A program made the translations under genes and the position numbers. From the NCBI RefSeq assembly GCF_014647975.1, contig NZ_BMQF01000001.1, positions 124,001 through 188,000 on the forward strand: 64,000 bases of DNA. Reading direction: 5' to 3'. This DNA comes from Streptomyces fumigatiscleroticus. Lineage in GTDB: Bacteria; Actinomycetota; Actinomycetes; Streptomycetales; Streptomycetaceae. Shown in pieces: positions 15,637 to 24,372 of the stretch. The notes beneath the pieces were generated by a model, which was not told where the DNA came from, made no database searches, and saw only the letters and a list, made by a program, of their open reading frames with translations. Numbering within the stretch: the first letter of the stretch is position 1; every line of letters starts with the position of its first letter.

Positions 15637-15668
15637 CGGGGATTTCCGGGCCGCGCCGGAAATCCCCG
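15637..15668 (-). promoter_or_regulatory. 13-bp perfect inverted repeat in PKS leader
   Basis: CGGGGATTTCCGG (15637-15649) and its exact complement (15656-15668) flank a 6-base loop. The hairpin lies between the EF-hand stop and the PKS start, 31 bases upstream of ATG 15605. It could terminate most transcripts after the EF-hand gene, attenuate PKS expression, or act as an operator. Confidence 0.6.
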
Positions 15669-15675
15669 GTCGATT

Positions 15676-15746
15676 CAGATTTCACCGGGATCAGAAACTC
15701 ACCCCGGATCGAATTTTCACCCGGGATCAGATTTTCACCCGGGATC
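15676..15746 (-). repeat. Four tandem 18-bp repeats across EF-hand stop codon
   Basis: Contiguous units at 15676-15692 (17 bp), 15693-15710, 15711-15728 and 15729-15746 share the minus-strand consensus GATCCCGGGTGAAAATCT. The first unit in reading direction encodes the final residues SRVKI; the others are non-coding copies of this gene end. Confidence 0.88.
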
Positions 15747-16329
15747 CGTCCCAGATCTGCGTTTCCCAGATGTCACCGAACAGCCAGTTCCCGGGCGCCT
15801 CGGGATCGGTGCTCGTGTAGTACTCCTGCCAGGCCTGGAGAAGCTCGTCGACGGAAAGGTGGCCGTCGTGGTCGCGGTCGAGACGCTCGAACGCCTCGGT
15901 GCTCTTCTCCGGCGACATTCCGAAGGCCTTGTGGAACGCCGCGAACTCCTTCTGGGTGACCCGGCCGTTGTTGTCCCTGTCGCAGATCGACCACAGCGCC
16001 TCGGCCAGCGGCCTGAAGCCCTCGTCGAACCGCTTGGACTCCTGGAAGACCTTCAGGCCGGTGCGCCACTCCAGCGGGGTGATGCGGGAGTCCTTGTCGG
16101 CGTCCATGACCTGGGACACGGTCTCCCAGAACGTGCCGAACGCCTGGAACAGCGCCGTCGCCTTCGGGGAGTCGAACGGCTCGTGGAGGTAGGCGACGAT
16201 CCGGGCGGCGAGCGCCAGGGCGTCGGCCATCTCCAGGACGCCGTCGTTGTTCTGGTCGCCGTGCCCGAAGCAGACGTCTATCTTCCGGTCGAGAAGCTTG
16301 GTCGCGGGAATGTTGCTGGGTGCAGGCAT
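15727..16329 (-). CDS. Four-EF-hand calcium-binding protein (calerythrin-like)
   Basis: A 200-residue soluble protein with four 12-residue EF loops: 25-36 (DQNNDGVLEMAD), 76-87 (DADKDSRITPLE), 117-128 (DRDNNGRVTQKE) and 151-162 (DRDHDGHLSVDE). All have Asp at position 1, and hands 2-4 end in Glu, so at least three should bind Ca2+ well. Length, spacing and the DPEAPGNWLFGD tail fit the calerythrin/sarcoplasmic Ca-binding family of actinomycetes. ATG 16329 is preceded by AAAGGG about ten bases upstream. It is the first gene of the PKS-LuxE-LuxC/P450 unit, although a strong hairpin separates it from the PKS. Its role (Ca2+ sensor, buffer or partner protein) is unknown. A related EF-hand gene lies at 27043. 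Confidence 0.9.
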   Translation of the reverse strand: MPAPSNIPATKLLDRKIDVCFGHGDQNNDGVLEMADALALAARIVAYLHEPFDSPKATALFQAFGTFWETVSQVMDADKDSRITPLEWRTGLKVFQESKRFDEGFRPLAEALWSICDRDNNGRVTQKEFAAFHKAFGMSPEKSTEAFERLDRDHDGHLSVDELLQAWQEYYTSTDPEAPGNWLFGDIWETQIWDGSRVKI

Positions 16330-16380
16330 GCGCACATCACCCTTTCTCGGTGAAGTCACGGAGAACGCGCCGGCGGGCGT

Positions 16381-16412
16381 GATCGAAGGATCGAAGGATC
16401 GATGGATCGATG
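16381..16412 (-). repeat. Four tandem 8-bp GATCGAWG units
   Basis: GATCGAAG twice followed by GATCGATG twice, starting about 50 bases upstream of the EF-hand start, within its probable leader. Confidence 0.85.
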
Positions 16413-16528
16413 AGAGAGAGCGGCCGGTGACCGCTGCGCCCGTTCCACAGGGAAAGCTAGCGAAGCCGCCGGACACGGACAAGACAGCCGACCCTCTTCC
16501 GCTGCCAGTCAGCCGGAACCGTCCCATT

Positions 16529-16556
16529 CCGATAATTCGCTCAGGTGAGCGTTCAA
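16529..16556 (-). promoter_or_regulatory. Putative promoter with palindromic operator for EF-hand/PKS unit
   Basis: On the minus strand TTGAAC (16551-16556) and TATCGG (16529-16534) are 16 bp apart. The spacer contains the perfect palindrome CGCTCAGGTGAGCG (16538-16551), placed where a repressor would block polymerase. The -10 is a poor match, so the promoter call is tentative; the palindrome itself is certain. Confidence 0.35.
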
Positions 16557-16693
16557 TGGCTGACCAGCCGGATCCGCCCCCCTATTCGAAAAGAGTTCGA
16601 TCTGCAAGGTGCCGGTGGGATCTCAGTGGGATGCCACTCCCGGATGAACGGACCGTTTTCCGGCCAGGAGGCAGTAGGCGCGGTGCACGGTTC

Positions 16694-16765
16694 CGGGTTC
16701 TCTGGGTGCCCTGGGCGTCCCGGGTTTTCCGGGTGTTACGGGTTTCACGGGTTTTCCGGGTCGGA
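16694..16765 (+). repeat. Eight 9-bp YGGGTNNNN repeats (Gly-X-Y coding potential)
   Basis: Eight consecutive 9-bp units start with TGGG or CGGG, including two copies of CGGGTTTTC. In one plus-strand frame they read as a Gly-X-Y, collagen-like run; the other frames also give periodic peptides. No ribosome site or start supports translation. Confidence 0.7.
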
Positions 16766-17105
16766 ATTCGGCGGCGGGTCCTGAGTGACGTCCGCGGCTC
16801 GTCGCAAGGGGACGGGACGATGGTGGTGCGCCGGCACGGCCGGGCGCCTGCGGAGCAAGGGGCCGCCGGAACGTGCGGTGGCAGCGGCGTCCGGTCGAGG
16901 CGGCTGCCCGGCGCACCGCCTTCGCCGGCTTCCTGTGCAAGGCGGCCGGTGACCGGATCCGAGTGTCGTTGACAGGTCTCATACGGCGGTCCGCCTACCT
17001 TTGACGCTGCTCTTACGGATCCTGCGGCGGCGCGCGGCAGCCCGGCCGTCGACGAAGCCTCGCCCCACTGGCCCGACCCCTCGCCCGCACACCAGGAGCA
17101 CGCCG

Positions 17106-19058
17106 ATGGTGACCACCGAACGCGCACGTCGCCGTCTGCGCGCATGGCTGCTGGAGGGCCTGTCCGGCAGGGGCGGGGCGAGCGGTCGTACGGGGCCGCA
17201 CGCCGCACCCGGGCCCGCGCACCAGGGCCGGCCGTGGTACCGGGTCATGTGCCTGACCGGCGTCGACTACTTCTCCACCCTCGGCTACCAGCCCGGCATC
17301 GCCGCGCTCGCGGCCGGTCTGCTGTCCCCGGTCGCCACCCTCGTCCTGGTGGTCGTCACCCTGGCCGGCGCCCTGCCGGTCTACCGGCACGTGGCCGCGG
17401 AGAGCCCCCACGGCGAGGGCTCCATCGCGATGCTGGAGCGCCTGCTCTCCTTCTGGCAGGGCAAGCTGTTCGTCCTGACCCTGCTCGGCTTCGCCGCCAC
17501 CGACTTCCTCATCACCATCACCCTGTCGGCGGCCGACGCCTCCACGCACCTGGTGGAGAACCCGCATCTGACCGGTGTCCTGCACGGCCACCAGATGCTG
17601 ATCACCCTGCTGCTGGTCGCCCTGCTCGGCGCGGTGTTCCTCAAGGGCTTCCTGGAGGCGATCGGTGTCGCGGTGGCCCTGGTCGGCGTCTATCTGGGCC
17701 TGAACGTCGTCGTGGTCGTCACCGGTGTGTGGCACGTCGTCACCGCCGGCCATGTGGTCACCGACTGGTCCGACGCCCTGGCCACGGAACACGGGAACGT
17801 CCTCGTCATGGCCGGCATGGCGCTGATCGTCTTTCCCAGGCTCGCGCTCGGGCTGTCCGGCTTCGAGACCGGCGTGGCGGTGATGCCGCACGTCGAGGGC
17901 GACGCCGGCGACACGGAGGAGAATCCGAAGGGACGGATCCGGGACACCAGGAAGCTGCTGACCGCCGCGGCGGTCGTCATGAGCGCCTTCCTGATCACGA
18001 CCAGCTTCATCACCACCCTCCTGATCCCGGAGAAGGAGTTCCGACCGGGCGGGGCCGCCAACGGCCGGGCCCTGGCCTATCTGGCACACCGCTACCTGGG
18101 CAACGCCTTCGGCACGGTCTACGACGCCTCGACGATCGCCATCCTGTGGTTCGCCGGCGCCTCCGCGTTGGCCGGCCTGCTCAACCTGATGCCGCGCTAT
18201 CTGCCCCGCTACGGCATGGCCCCGCACTGGGCGCGGGCGGTACGGCCCATGGTGATCGTCTTCATACTGGTCGCCTTCCTGGTGACCTGGATCTTCGACG
18301 CCGACGTCGACGCCCAGGGCGGGGCCTATGCCACCGGCGTGCTGGTGCTGATCAGCTCCGCCGCGATCGCGGTGACCATCTCCGCCCGCAGGGCGGGCCG
18401 GCGCACCTGGACCGTCGGATTCGCGGTGATCGCGGCGGTGTTCCTCTACACGACCGTCGTGAACGTCATCGAGCGACCGGACGGCGTGAAGATCGGCGCC
18501 TGTTTCATCGCCGGCATCGTCCTTCTCTCCCTGCTCTCCCGGCTGGCCCGCGCCTTCGAGCTGCGGGTGACCGGCGTGACCCTGGACGACATGGCGGAGC
18601 GGTTCGTCCGGGACATCGCCAGCCGCAGGATGCGGTTCATCGCCAACCAGCCCGACCGGCGGGCCCTGGCCGAGTACCGCGACAAGGCCGAGCAGATCCG
18701 CCGCGACAACGACATGCCGGAGCAGGAGGACTTCGTCTTCGTCGAGGTGACGGTCACCGACCCGTCCGAGTTCGAGACGGGCCTGACGGTGCGCGGCGAG
18801 GTGCTGCACGACCGCTACCGCGTGCTCACCCTGGAGTCCTCCTCCGTTCCCAACGCGCTGGCCGCGCTGCTCCTGCATGTCCGCGACATGACCGGTCACA
18901 CACCGCACATCTATTTCGAATGGACCGAGGGCAGCCCCTTCGCCAACTTCCTGCGCTTCTTCCTGTTCGGGCACGGCGAGGTGGCCCCGGTCACCCGGGA
19001 GGTCCTGCGGGAGGCGGAACCGGAGCGTGCCCGCCGTCCCCGGGTGCACGTGGGCTGA
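17106..19058 (+). CDS. APC superfamily transporter with C-terminal cytosolic domain
   Basis: A 650-residue membrane protein. Residues 45-500 hold about twelve hydrophobic spans; the first has [20 protein letters not shown], followed by a conserved [14 protein letters not shown] loop. This corresponds to a broad family of actinobacterial APC permeases annotated as amino-acid or cation carriers. Residues 500-650 are a hydrophilic domain ([19 protein letters not shown], later [12 protein letters not shown]), probably cytosolic. The substrate is unknown; KimA-type potassium carriers share the fold, but I see no decisive match. ATG 17106 follows AGGAG (17094-17098) by seven bases; an in-frame ATG at 17001 lacks such a site. 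The gene stands alone between divergent and convergent neighbours. Confidence 0.75.
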   Translation: MVTTERARRRLRAWLLEGLSGRGGASGRTGPHAAPGPAHQGRPWYRVMCLTGVDYFSTLGYQPGIAALAAGLLSPVATLVLVVVTLAGALPVYRHVAAESPHGEGSIAMLERLLSFWQGKLFVLTLLGFAATDFLITITLSAADASTHLVENPHLTGVLHGHQMLITLLLVALLGAVFLKGFLEAIGVAVALVGVYLGLNVVVVVTGVWHVVTAGHVVTDWSDALATEHGNVLVMAGMALIVFPRLALGLSGFETGVAVMPHVEGDAGDTEENPKGRIRDTRKLLTAAAVVMSAFLITTSFITTLLIPEKEFRPGGAANGRALAYLAHRYLGNAFGTVYDASTIAILWFAGASALAGLLNLMPRYLPRYGMAPHWARAVRPMVIVFILVAFLVTWIFDADVDAQGGAYATGVLVLISSAAIAVTISARRAGRRTWTVGFAVIAAVFLYTTVVNVIERPDGVKIGACFIAGIVLLSLLSRLARAFELRVTGVTLDDMAERFVRDIASRRMRFIANQPDRRALAEYRDKAEQIRRDNDMPEQEDFVFVEVTVTDPSEFETGLTVRGEVLHDRYRVLTLESSSVPNALAALLLHVRDMTGHTPHIYFEWTEGSPFANFLRFFLFGHGEVAPVTREVLREAEPERARRPRVHVG

Positions 19059-19076
19059 AACGGCCGCGCCCCTGGC

Positions 19077-19454
<378 letters not shown>

Positions 19455-19538
19455 TTACGTCATACGACGACACTCGGCGCGCTGTGACGCGCGCCCGTAC
19501 CCCGGACGGGTTCATCCTAGGGTTCCGGCACCCGGATA

Positions 19539-19551
19539 TATACTTTCACTA
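19539..19551 (+). promoter_or_regulatory. -10 element for a leaderless marR-type transcript
   Basis: TATACT (19539-19544) lies within an unusually AT-rich GGATATATACTTTCACT run and ends six bases before the MarR-type ATG. Transcription would therefore begin at the A of the start codon. No ribosome site is present, which agrees. No good -35 is visible. Confidence 0.55.
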
Positions 19552-20024
19552 TGCACCTAGTTTCCCGTGGCGACGGCCTCTCGGACGAGCAGCGCATCGA
19601 GGGCGCGGCGCAGGGACTGCTGCGCGACCTCGCGAGGCTCAACCGGGCGCTCTTCCGCGCCGGCGCGTGGGGGCTCACCCGCAGCGAGCTGTCCGTGCTC
19701 GACGCCCTGGGGGACGGGCCGCTGCGCGTCACCGAGCTCGTGGCGCGCACCGGCATGGTCCAGCCCCGGGTGACGGTGCTGTTGCAGAAGCTTCAGGACC
19801 GGGAGCTGGTCACCCGCCGGCGCTGCACGACCGACCGGCGCGCGGTGGAGACGGAGCTCGCCCCCGCCGGACGGCAGCTGCTCGAAGAGGGACGACGGCG
19901 GATGGCCGCGGCCCTGCTCCAGGCGCTGCGCACCCAGCCCGTCGACGACTGCGAGCAGGCCGTGGGCGCCGCTCGCCGGGCCGTCACGACACTCGCCCAC
20001 GCCATGGACCCGGAGGCCACTTGA
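19551..20024 (+). CDS. MarR family transcriptional regulator
   Basis: A 157-residue winged-helix regulator. Residues 40-105 show the MarR layout: LTRSELSVLDALGDGPLRVTELVA, recognition helix MVQPRVTVLLQKLQDRELV, then the wing RRRCTTDRRAVETELAPAGR. The flanking helices form the dimer interface. Its stop overlaps the TTG start of the FUSC exporter gene, so it most likely controls that exporter in response to an aromatic or phenolic ligand (typical of marR-exporter pairs; inference). The transcript appears leaderless. No clear palindromic operator was found in the 100 bp shared with the divergent rpf-like gene. Confidence 0.88.
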   Translation: MHLVSRGDGLSDEQRIEGAAQGLLRDLARLNRALFRAGAWGLTRSELSVLDALGDGPLRVTELVARTGMVQPRVTVLLQKLQDRELVTRRRCTTDRRAVETELAPAGRQLLEEGRRRMAAALLQALRTQPVDDCEQAVGAARRAVTTLAHAMDPEAT

Positions 20025-22762
20025 CCCGCCCAGAAACCGCCTGCGCACAGCCCGCCCGGAAGCAGAGCGACCGCCCGGAGACCGCCCACCCGGATCCGGG
20101 CCGCACCACGGCCACGGCACCCGCCGGCGGCCCGCGCACCGACGTGGCCCCCCGGCGGGTCGCCGGCCCCCACCGATGGTGGGACTGGGTGCTGGTCGCC
20201 GACCCCGGGCTCGGGCAGTTGCAGGCCGGCTGGCGGGCACTGGTGGCCATGGTCACCTCCCTCGCCGTCGGCTACGGCATGGCCGGCGCCCTCGCCATAC
20301 CGGCGATGATCGGCATGATGGTCGCCGGGATGATGGGGCTGATGAGCGCCTTCGCGGTCGCCGGCACCACCTGGACCCAGCTGGCCAGGGCCATCCTGTG
20401 GATGCCCTTCCCCTTCACGGGGGTGCTCTGGCTCGCCGCGGCGCTGCACGACGACCGCGCGCTGGAGATCGGCCTCAACGGCGCCGCGCTCGCCGTCACC
20501 TTCCTCCTGGCCCGGTTCGGCCCGCTGGCCCTGCTCACGGGCATGATGCTCTTCAACGGCCTGATGGTCGGCAGCATCGCCGGAATACCCACCGCCCTGG
20601 TGGGCAAGGCGTTCGCCGTGGCGCTGGTGTCCGCCGCCGCGGTCCTGGCCACCCGGCTGCTGCTGTGCTACCCGATGCCGCGCGAGGATCTGCTGCGCAC
20701 CCAGCGCGCCTTCGTCGTGGAGGCGCGCCGGCTGGCCGACGCCGCCGTCGACGCGCTCGACCCCGACGCCGATCCGAAGCGGGCCGAGCGCCGTCTGCAC
20801 CGCTCGCTGCGGCGCCTGAACATCGTGACCGTCACGATCGACGGACGTCTCGCCCAGCCCGAGGCCGCCACGGACCCCGCCGTGGCCGAGATGCTGCACC
20901 GCCATCTGTTCGACGCCGAGCTGGCCCTGCGCGGCATCGGGCAGGCGGTCCAGGTGCTCGCCGCGCAGTCGCCCCCCGAGGAGCTGCGGGAGTCACTCGC
21001 GGTGGGGCTCGTCATGGCCCGTGACACGCCACCGGCCCAGGCCGGGGGGCTGCGGCCCGCCGTACGGCTGATCCACGACCGGGCCGACACGATCCTGCGC
21101 GATCCGCGGACCGACCCCCGGCACGCGGAGTCCGCCGCCCTCGCCCGCCGGGTCGCCGAGCTCCTCGACTCCCTGGCCGACTCCCTGCTCAGCTGGCTGG
21201 CCCTGGGACAGGGGACGCCGCACGCGCCGACCGCGGTGCCCTTCCAGCCCGCCGTCGCGCTGGAGAACAACCGGATCCCCGGCTCGGCCGCGCCGATGCG
21301 GCGCGTGCTCGACGCCAGGACCCGGAGCGGATGGCAGCGCGCCGTCCCCTTCGTCCGCGCCCCGCTGCACGCGGGCGTGGCCGCCGCGATCGTCTGCCCG
21401 ATCACCGACGCCATCGACCCGCAGCGTTTCTACTGGGGACTGGTCGGCGTCATGATCACGCTGTTCGGCACCAACACCACCCACGAGCGGCTGCGCAAGT
21501 TCGGCCACCGCATGGTCGGCACCGCGGCCGGCGCCGTGCTGGGTGTGCTCCTGCTGCACCTGATCGGCGACCACCACGTCCACTGGACGCTCACCGTCAT
21601 CGTGCTGGGTCTCGCCGTCGGCTCCTGGGGCATGCAGCGGGCCTACGCCCTGTGGGTCACCGGGCTGGTCGTCGCGCTGGTCCAGCTCTACGGGCTGACC
21701 ACGCCGGACAACGGCATGAACCATCTGCTCGGCGAACGTCTCCTGGACAACGGCATCGGCATCCTGGTCGCGACGGCGTGCGCCGCGCTGATCTTCCCCC
21801 TGTCCACCCGGGCGATCGCCCGCGAGGCCGAGCACGGCTATGTCGAGGCGGTCCAGCAACTCCTCACCCAGGTCTCGGCGCGCTGGGAGGAGCCGGACAG
21901 CCCGGTCCGGCTGCGGGGCGCGGCCCGGGCCGTCGACGTCGCCCTGTTCCAGGTCGCGGAGGTCTCCCGGCCCCTGGTGCGGATGCCGCTCGGGGTCCGC
22001 GGACGCGGGCCGCACCACCGTATGGCCCTGCTGGCCACGGCCGCCGGGCACGCGCGGGCGCTGGCCGCCGCCGCGGACGTCGACATCGACCTCTCCCCCG
22101 CTCTGTCCGCCCGTGTCCGGCTCGTCACCAGCACCTTCTCCGACTCGCTGCGAGCACTCGACCACCATCTCGCCAACGGCACCGCGCAGGGCGAGTGGCG
22201 GTCCGTCGGTCCGCTCGTTTGGGAGCTGAGGGCCAGGCTGCGGCCCGCCGCGCCGGGACCGCGCGCCGAGCGCCTGCACACCGCGCTGCGCGAGCTGGAC
22301 GCGCTGGACCAGACGCTCGCCGCCTTCGCCGAACGGTCCGGTCTGCCCCTGGCGCCCGGCACCGGCGCCGGGCGGTCCGCTCCCGCGCACCGCCGGACGC
22401 CTGCCGTGACGACGGGCCGGCACGGACTGCGTCACCCGGGATCCGCTCCCGCCCCGGCCGCCGCCCAGGCCGCGGCACCCTCCGCCGGAGTCCAGGACCC
22501 GGCCCGCGACACGGCCGCCGTTCCCGTGACCGGCGAGGTGCGCTGCGCCGCACACCCCGGGGGCTGCCCCGCCCGGATCACCGTGATCAACGCGCGCGGC
22601 CAGCGGGTCGCCCAGGCGTACACCGACGCCGGCCACTACCGGATCGCCCTGCGGCCGGGTCCGCACACGCTGGTGGTGTCGGCCGCCGACCACCCTCCGC
22701 AGGCCCGGTCCGTCACCGTGCGAACCTCGCAGCGGACGGTGCGGCTGGACCTCCGCCTCTGA
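20021..22762 (+). CDS. FUSC-family aromatic acid exporter with C-terminal beta-sandwich domain
   Basis: A 913-residue membrane protein. Two repeats, each with a cluster of hydrophobic spans (about residues 75-230 and 450-600) followed by a cytosolic helical stretch, give the FUSC (fusaric acid resistance/AaeB-like) architecture; the second repeat has the RFYWGLVGVMITLFGTNT segment. After an Ala/Pro-rich linker, residues 830-913 read as a small carboxypeptidase-regulatory-like beta-sandwich (GEVRC...RITVINARGQRV...GHYRIALRPGPHTLVVSA), which is not usual for this family. TTG 20021 follows GGAGG and overlaps the MarR stop (TTGA). Export of aromatic acids or related toxic compounds under the preceding MarR regulator is inferred. 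Confidence 0.8.
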   Translation: MTRPETACAQPARKQSDRPETAHPDPGRTTATAPAGGPRTDVAPRRVAGPHRWWDWVLVADPGLGQLQAGWRALVAMVTSLAVGYGMAGALAIPAMIGMMVAGMMGLMSAFAVAGTTWTQLARAILWMPFPFTGVLWLAAALHDDRALEIGLNGAALAVTFLLARFGPLALLTGMMLFNGLMVGSIAGIPTALVGKAFAVALVSAAAVLATRLLLCYPMPREDLLRTQRAFVVEARRLADAAVDALDPDADPKRAERRLHRSLRRLNIVTVTIDGRLAQPEAATDPAVAEMLHRHLFDAELALRGIGQAVQVLAAQSPPEELRESLAVGLVMARDTPPAQAGGLRPAVRLIHDRADTILRDPRTDPRHAESAALARRVAELLDSLADSLLSWLALGQGTPHAPTAVPFQPAVALENNRIPGSAAPMRRVLDARTRSGWQRAVPFVRAPLHAGVAAAIVCPITDAIDPQRFYWGLVGVMITLFGTNTTHERLRKFGHRMVGTAAGAVLGVLLLHLIGDHHVHWTLTVIVLGLAVGSWGMQRAYALWVTGLVVALVQLYGLTTPDNGMNHLLGERLLDNGIGILVATACAALIFPLSTRAIAREAEHGYVEAVQQLLTQVSARWEEPDSPVRLRGAARAVDVALFQVAEVSRPLVRMPLGVRGRGPHHRMALLATAAGHARALAAAADVDIDLSPALSARVRLVTSTFSDSLRALDHHLANGTAQGEWRSVGPLVWELRARLRPAAPGPRAERLHTALRELDALDQTLAAFAERSGLPLAPGTGAGRSAPAHRRTPAVTTGRHGLRHPGSAPAPAAAQAAAPSAGVQDPARDTAAVPVTGEVRCAAHPGGCPARITVINARGQRVAQAYTDAGHYRIALRPGPHTLVVSAADHPPQARSVTVRTSQRTVRLDLRL

Positions 22763-22847
22763 GCGGCCCCGCCGGGAGTGCTCGCGGGGGCTCGCGGACT
22801 CGTGCCGGGATCCCGGCCGGCTCAAGCCGCTCGGACGGTGCGGTGGT

Positions 22848-23108
22848 TCACATGGGGTCGGCCCGGTGCGCCCGGCGGCCGTCGACGGTGGAGGGCATGA
22901 CGAAGGCGCAGGTCGCCGAGGCGTCCTCGGAGTAGTTGGCCATGTCGGCGCGCAGGATCGCCTTCCCCAGGCGGTCGGCGCCGAACCAGTAGCCGTCCCA
23001 GTGCCGGATGGCGATGCCGTGCAGCCGGGCGTGGGCGTCGACGAGGAGGTCGAGCAGCGGGGCGACCATGGACTGTTCGTAGGCCACCTCGTGCCTGGCC
23101 GCGTTCAT
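22848..23108 (-). CDS. Short conserved-looking protein, probably truncated
   Basis: An 86-residue frame whose third codon positions are nearly all G or C, as in real genes of this genome, so it is or was coding. Recognisable runs are AYEQSMVAPLLDLLVDAHARL, IRHWDGYWFGADRLGKAIL and ADMANYSEDASATC. I cannot assign the family. Just before its ATG the sequence becomes the opposite-strand tail of a membrane carrier, which suggests that the N-terminal part was lost at a recombination joint. No ribosome site is evident. It may be a relic rather than an expressed gene. Confidence 0.4.
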   Translation of the reverse strand: MNAARHEVAYEQSMVAPLLDLLVDAHARLHGIAIRHWDGYWFGADRLGKAILRADMANYSEDASATCAFVMPSTVDGRRAHRADPM

Positions 23109-23190
23109 CGGGCCGGTGCTCCTGCTCGGCGCCGTCGTCACCCTGCTGCTCGTACGCGAGAGCACGGCCCGGGAGGAGGCCGGCGGGACG
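23083..23190 (+). pseudogene. C-terminal relic of an MFS-type carrier
   Basis: A plus-strand frame open after a TAG at 23080-23082 reads AAFIGPVLLLGAVVTLLLVR followed by a charged ESTAREEAGG tail. This resembles the last membrane span and tail of a major facilitator drug exporter. Nothing upstream continues it. It overlaps the start of the opposite-strand truncated gene, marking a rearrangement point. Confidence 0.45.
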
Positions 23191-23335
23191 CAACCACTGG
23201 CCGCTCAGCCGGCGGCCTCCTCAACGGACACATGGCGGGTGCCGTCCCCACCTGCTTCTTCTCATGGTCATGACGTCGGCGTCCGGCATATCGTGCCTCC
23301 GCGCACGCTGTTCCGCGGGCGATCCGATCTCGCCC

Positions 23336-24076
23336 GTGGGGGCCACCACCTTGTCCCTATCCAGTGACCTGCGTCCGCGTCCCCCGCTGCCCGGCGCGGT
23401 GCCGCAGGCGTCCCGGGTCCTGCTCGCCGCGGCGTCGGCGCTGCTCGCGGCGGTCGCCGTCATCGATCTGTTCGCCGTGTACGCGGGCGCCCGGATCCAC
23501 GCGCTGATCGACGGCGACGAGGGCTTCGCCACCGCCGCGCAGCCGGACCTGGACGCCGCCCGATCGCTGTACGAGGCGGCCGAGCGCTACCGGGTCATCG
23601 TCTACCTGCCCTGCGCGATCCTCTTCGTCGTCTGGTTCGCCCGCATGCGCCGCGGCACCGGGCCGCTGGCGCCCGACCGGTTCCGCGACGGGCCCGGCTG
23701 GGCCGTCGGGAGCTGGCTGGTTCCCCTCGCGAACGTTCTGCTGCCCTACCGCGTCGCCGTCGACATGTGGGGTGCCGCCACACCGGCGGCGGCCGGCGGC
23801 AAGCCGTACCGGGTGCCGTTCTGGCCGGTGTACCTGTGGTGGGGGCTGTATGTCTCCAGCGCCCTGTACGGCGGCTGGTACGCCAGGTCGCGCTACGACG
23901 ACGCCAGGACCCTCGCGCAGGTCCGGGACGCCGCGGTGCACACCATGGCGTCCGGCGTCCTGGAGGTCGCCGCCGCGGCGGCCGCGGTGCACTTCGCCGT
24001 CCGCCTGACGGCCATGCAGCGCCGCAAGGCGTCGGAGGAGCCGTACCGTACGGGCCCGCTCCCCACCACCGGCTGA
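23336..24076 (+). CDS. DUF4328 family membrane protein
   Basis: About 246 residues with roughly six hydrophobic segments. The blocks VIVYLPCAILFVVWFARMRR, GWAVGSWLVPLANVLLPYRV and FWPVYLWWGLYVSSALYGGW, with the PxxNxxxPYR-like motif, are characteristic of DUF4328, a widespread actinobacterial family of unknown function. The start is uncertain: GTG 23336, TTG 23351 and an ATG at 23264 share the frame and none has a good ribosome site. Family proteins usually begin shortly before the Pro-rich RPRPPLPG segment, so GTG 23336 was chosen. It is followed by a decayed region, and no operon partner is evident. Confidence 0.7.
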   Translation: MGATTLSLSSDLRPRPPLPGAVPQASRVLLAAASALLAAVAVIDLFAVYAGARIHALIDGDEGFATAAQPDLDAARSLYEAAERYRVIVYLPCAILFVVWFARMRRGTGPLAPDRFRDGPGWAVGSWLVPLANVLLPYRVAVDMWGAATPAAAGGKPYRVPFWPVYLWWGLYVSSALYGGWYARSRYDDARTLAQVRDAAVHTMASGVLEVAAAAAAVHFAVRLTAMQRRKASEEPYRTGPLPTTG

Positions 24077-24372
24077 GGGGGCCCGCCGCGGAGCGCGCCG
24101 CCACGTCCGGGGCGGGCACCGCGAGACGCGCGTCGAGGTCGCCCTCCCGTGCGGCGGAGACGACGACGCCGACACTCTCCCGCTGCCGGTCGAGATCGGC
24201 GCCGGGCGCGGCCGGCAAGTCGCCGTGCCACCGTGCCGCCGTCCGGGCCCGCCCGGTCGCCGGCGTGGGCATGCCGCCGGAGGCGGCCGTGTCTCACGGG
24301 CGGGGCCCGATGTCCCGGCGAAGACGATGATCTGGTCGATGAGGTTGTGCCGCAGGTGCACCACGTCCGTCC
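24077..24372. other. Decayed region, no gene recognised
   Basis: About 300 bp between the DUF4328 gene and the CoA-transferase relic. A minus-strand frame running through it (WHGDLPAAPGADLD...) has coding-like composition in part but no recognisable family and no start. It is most likely more of the same decayed DNA. Confidence 0.5.

Larger units (their letters stand above)
16330..17105. other. 776-bp gene-free region with repeats and divergent promoters
   Basis: No convincing gene. The region separates the minus-strand EF-hand/PKS unit from the plus-strand transporter. It holds an 8-bp GATCGAWG array (16381-16412), a CGCTCAGGTGAGCG palindrome (16538-16551), a 9-bp repeat array (16694-16765), and a TTGACA hexamer (16969-16974) that may belong to the transporter promoter. 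GC is locally lower around 16500-16600. A 79-codon plus-strand frame (16545-16784) exists but has no supported start. Confidence 0.6.

Noticed and set aside
16980..17100. A c-di-AMP (ydaO) riboswitch before the APC transporter or the rpf-like gene
   Set aside because: The spaces are short (the rpf-like leader is about 100 bp), and I could not recognise the conserved core motifs.
22800..22830. A palindrome GCCGGGATCCCGGC after the FUSC gene as a terminator
   Set aside because: The palindrome has no loop and could be chance in GC-rich DNA; not strong enough to list.
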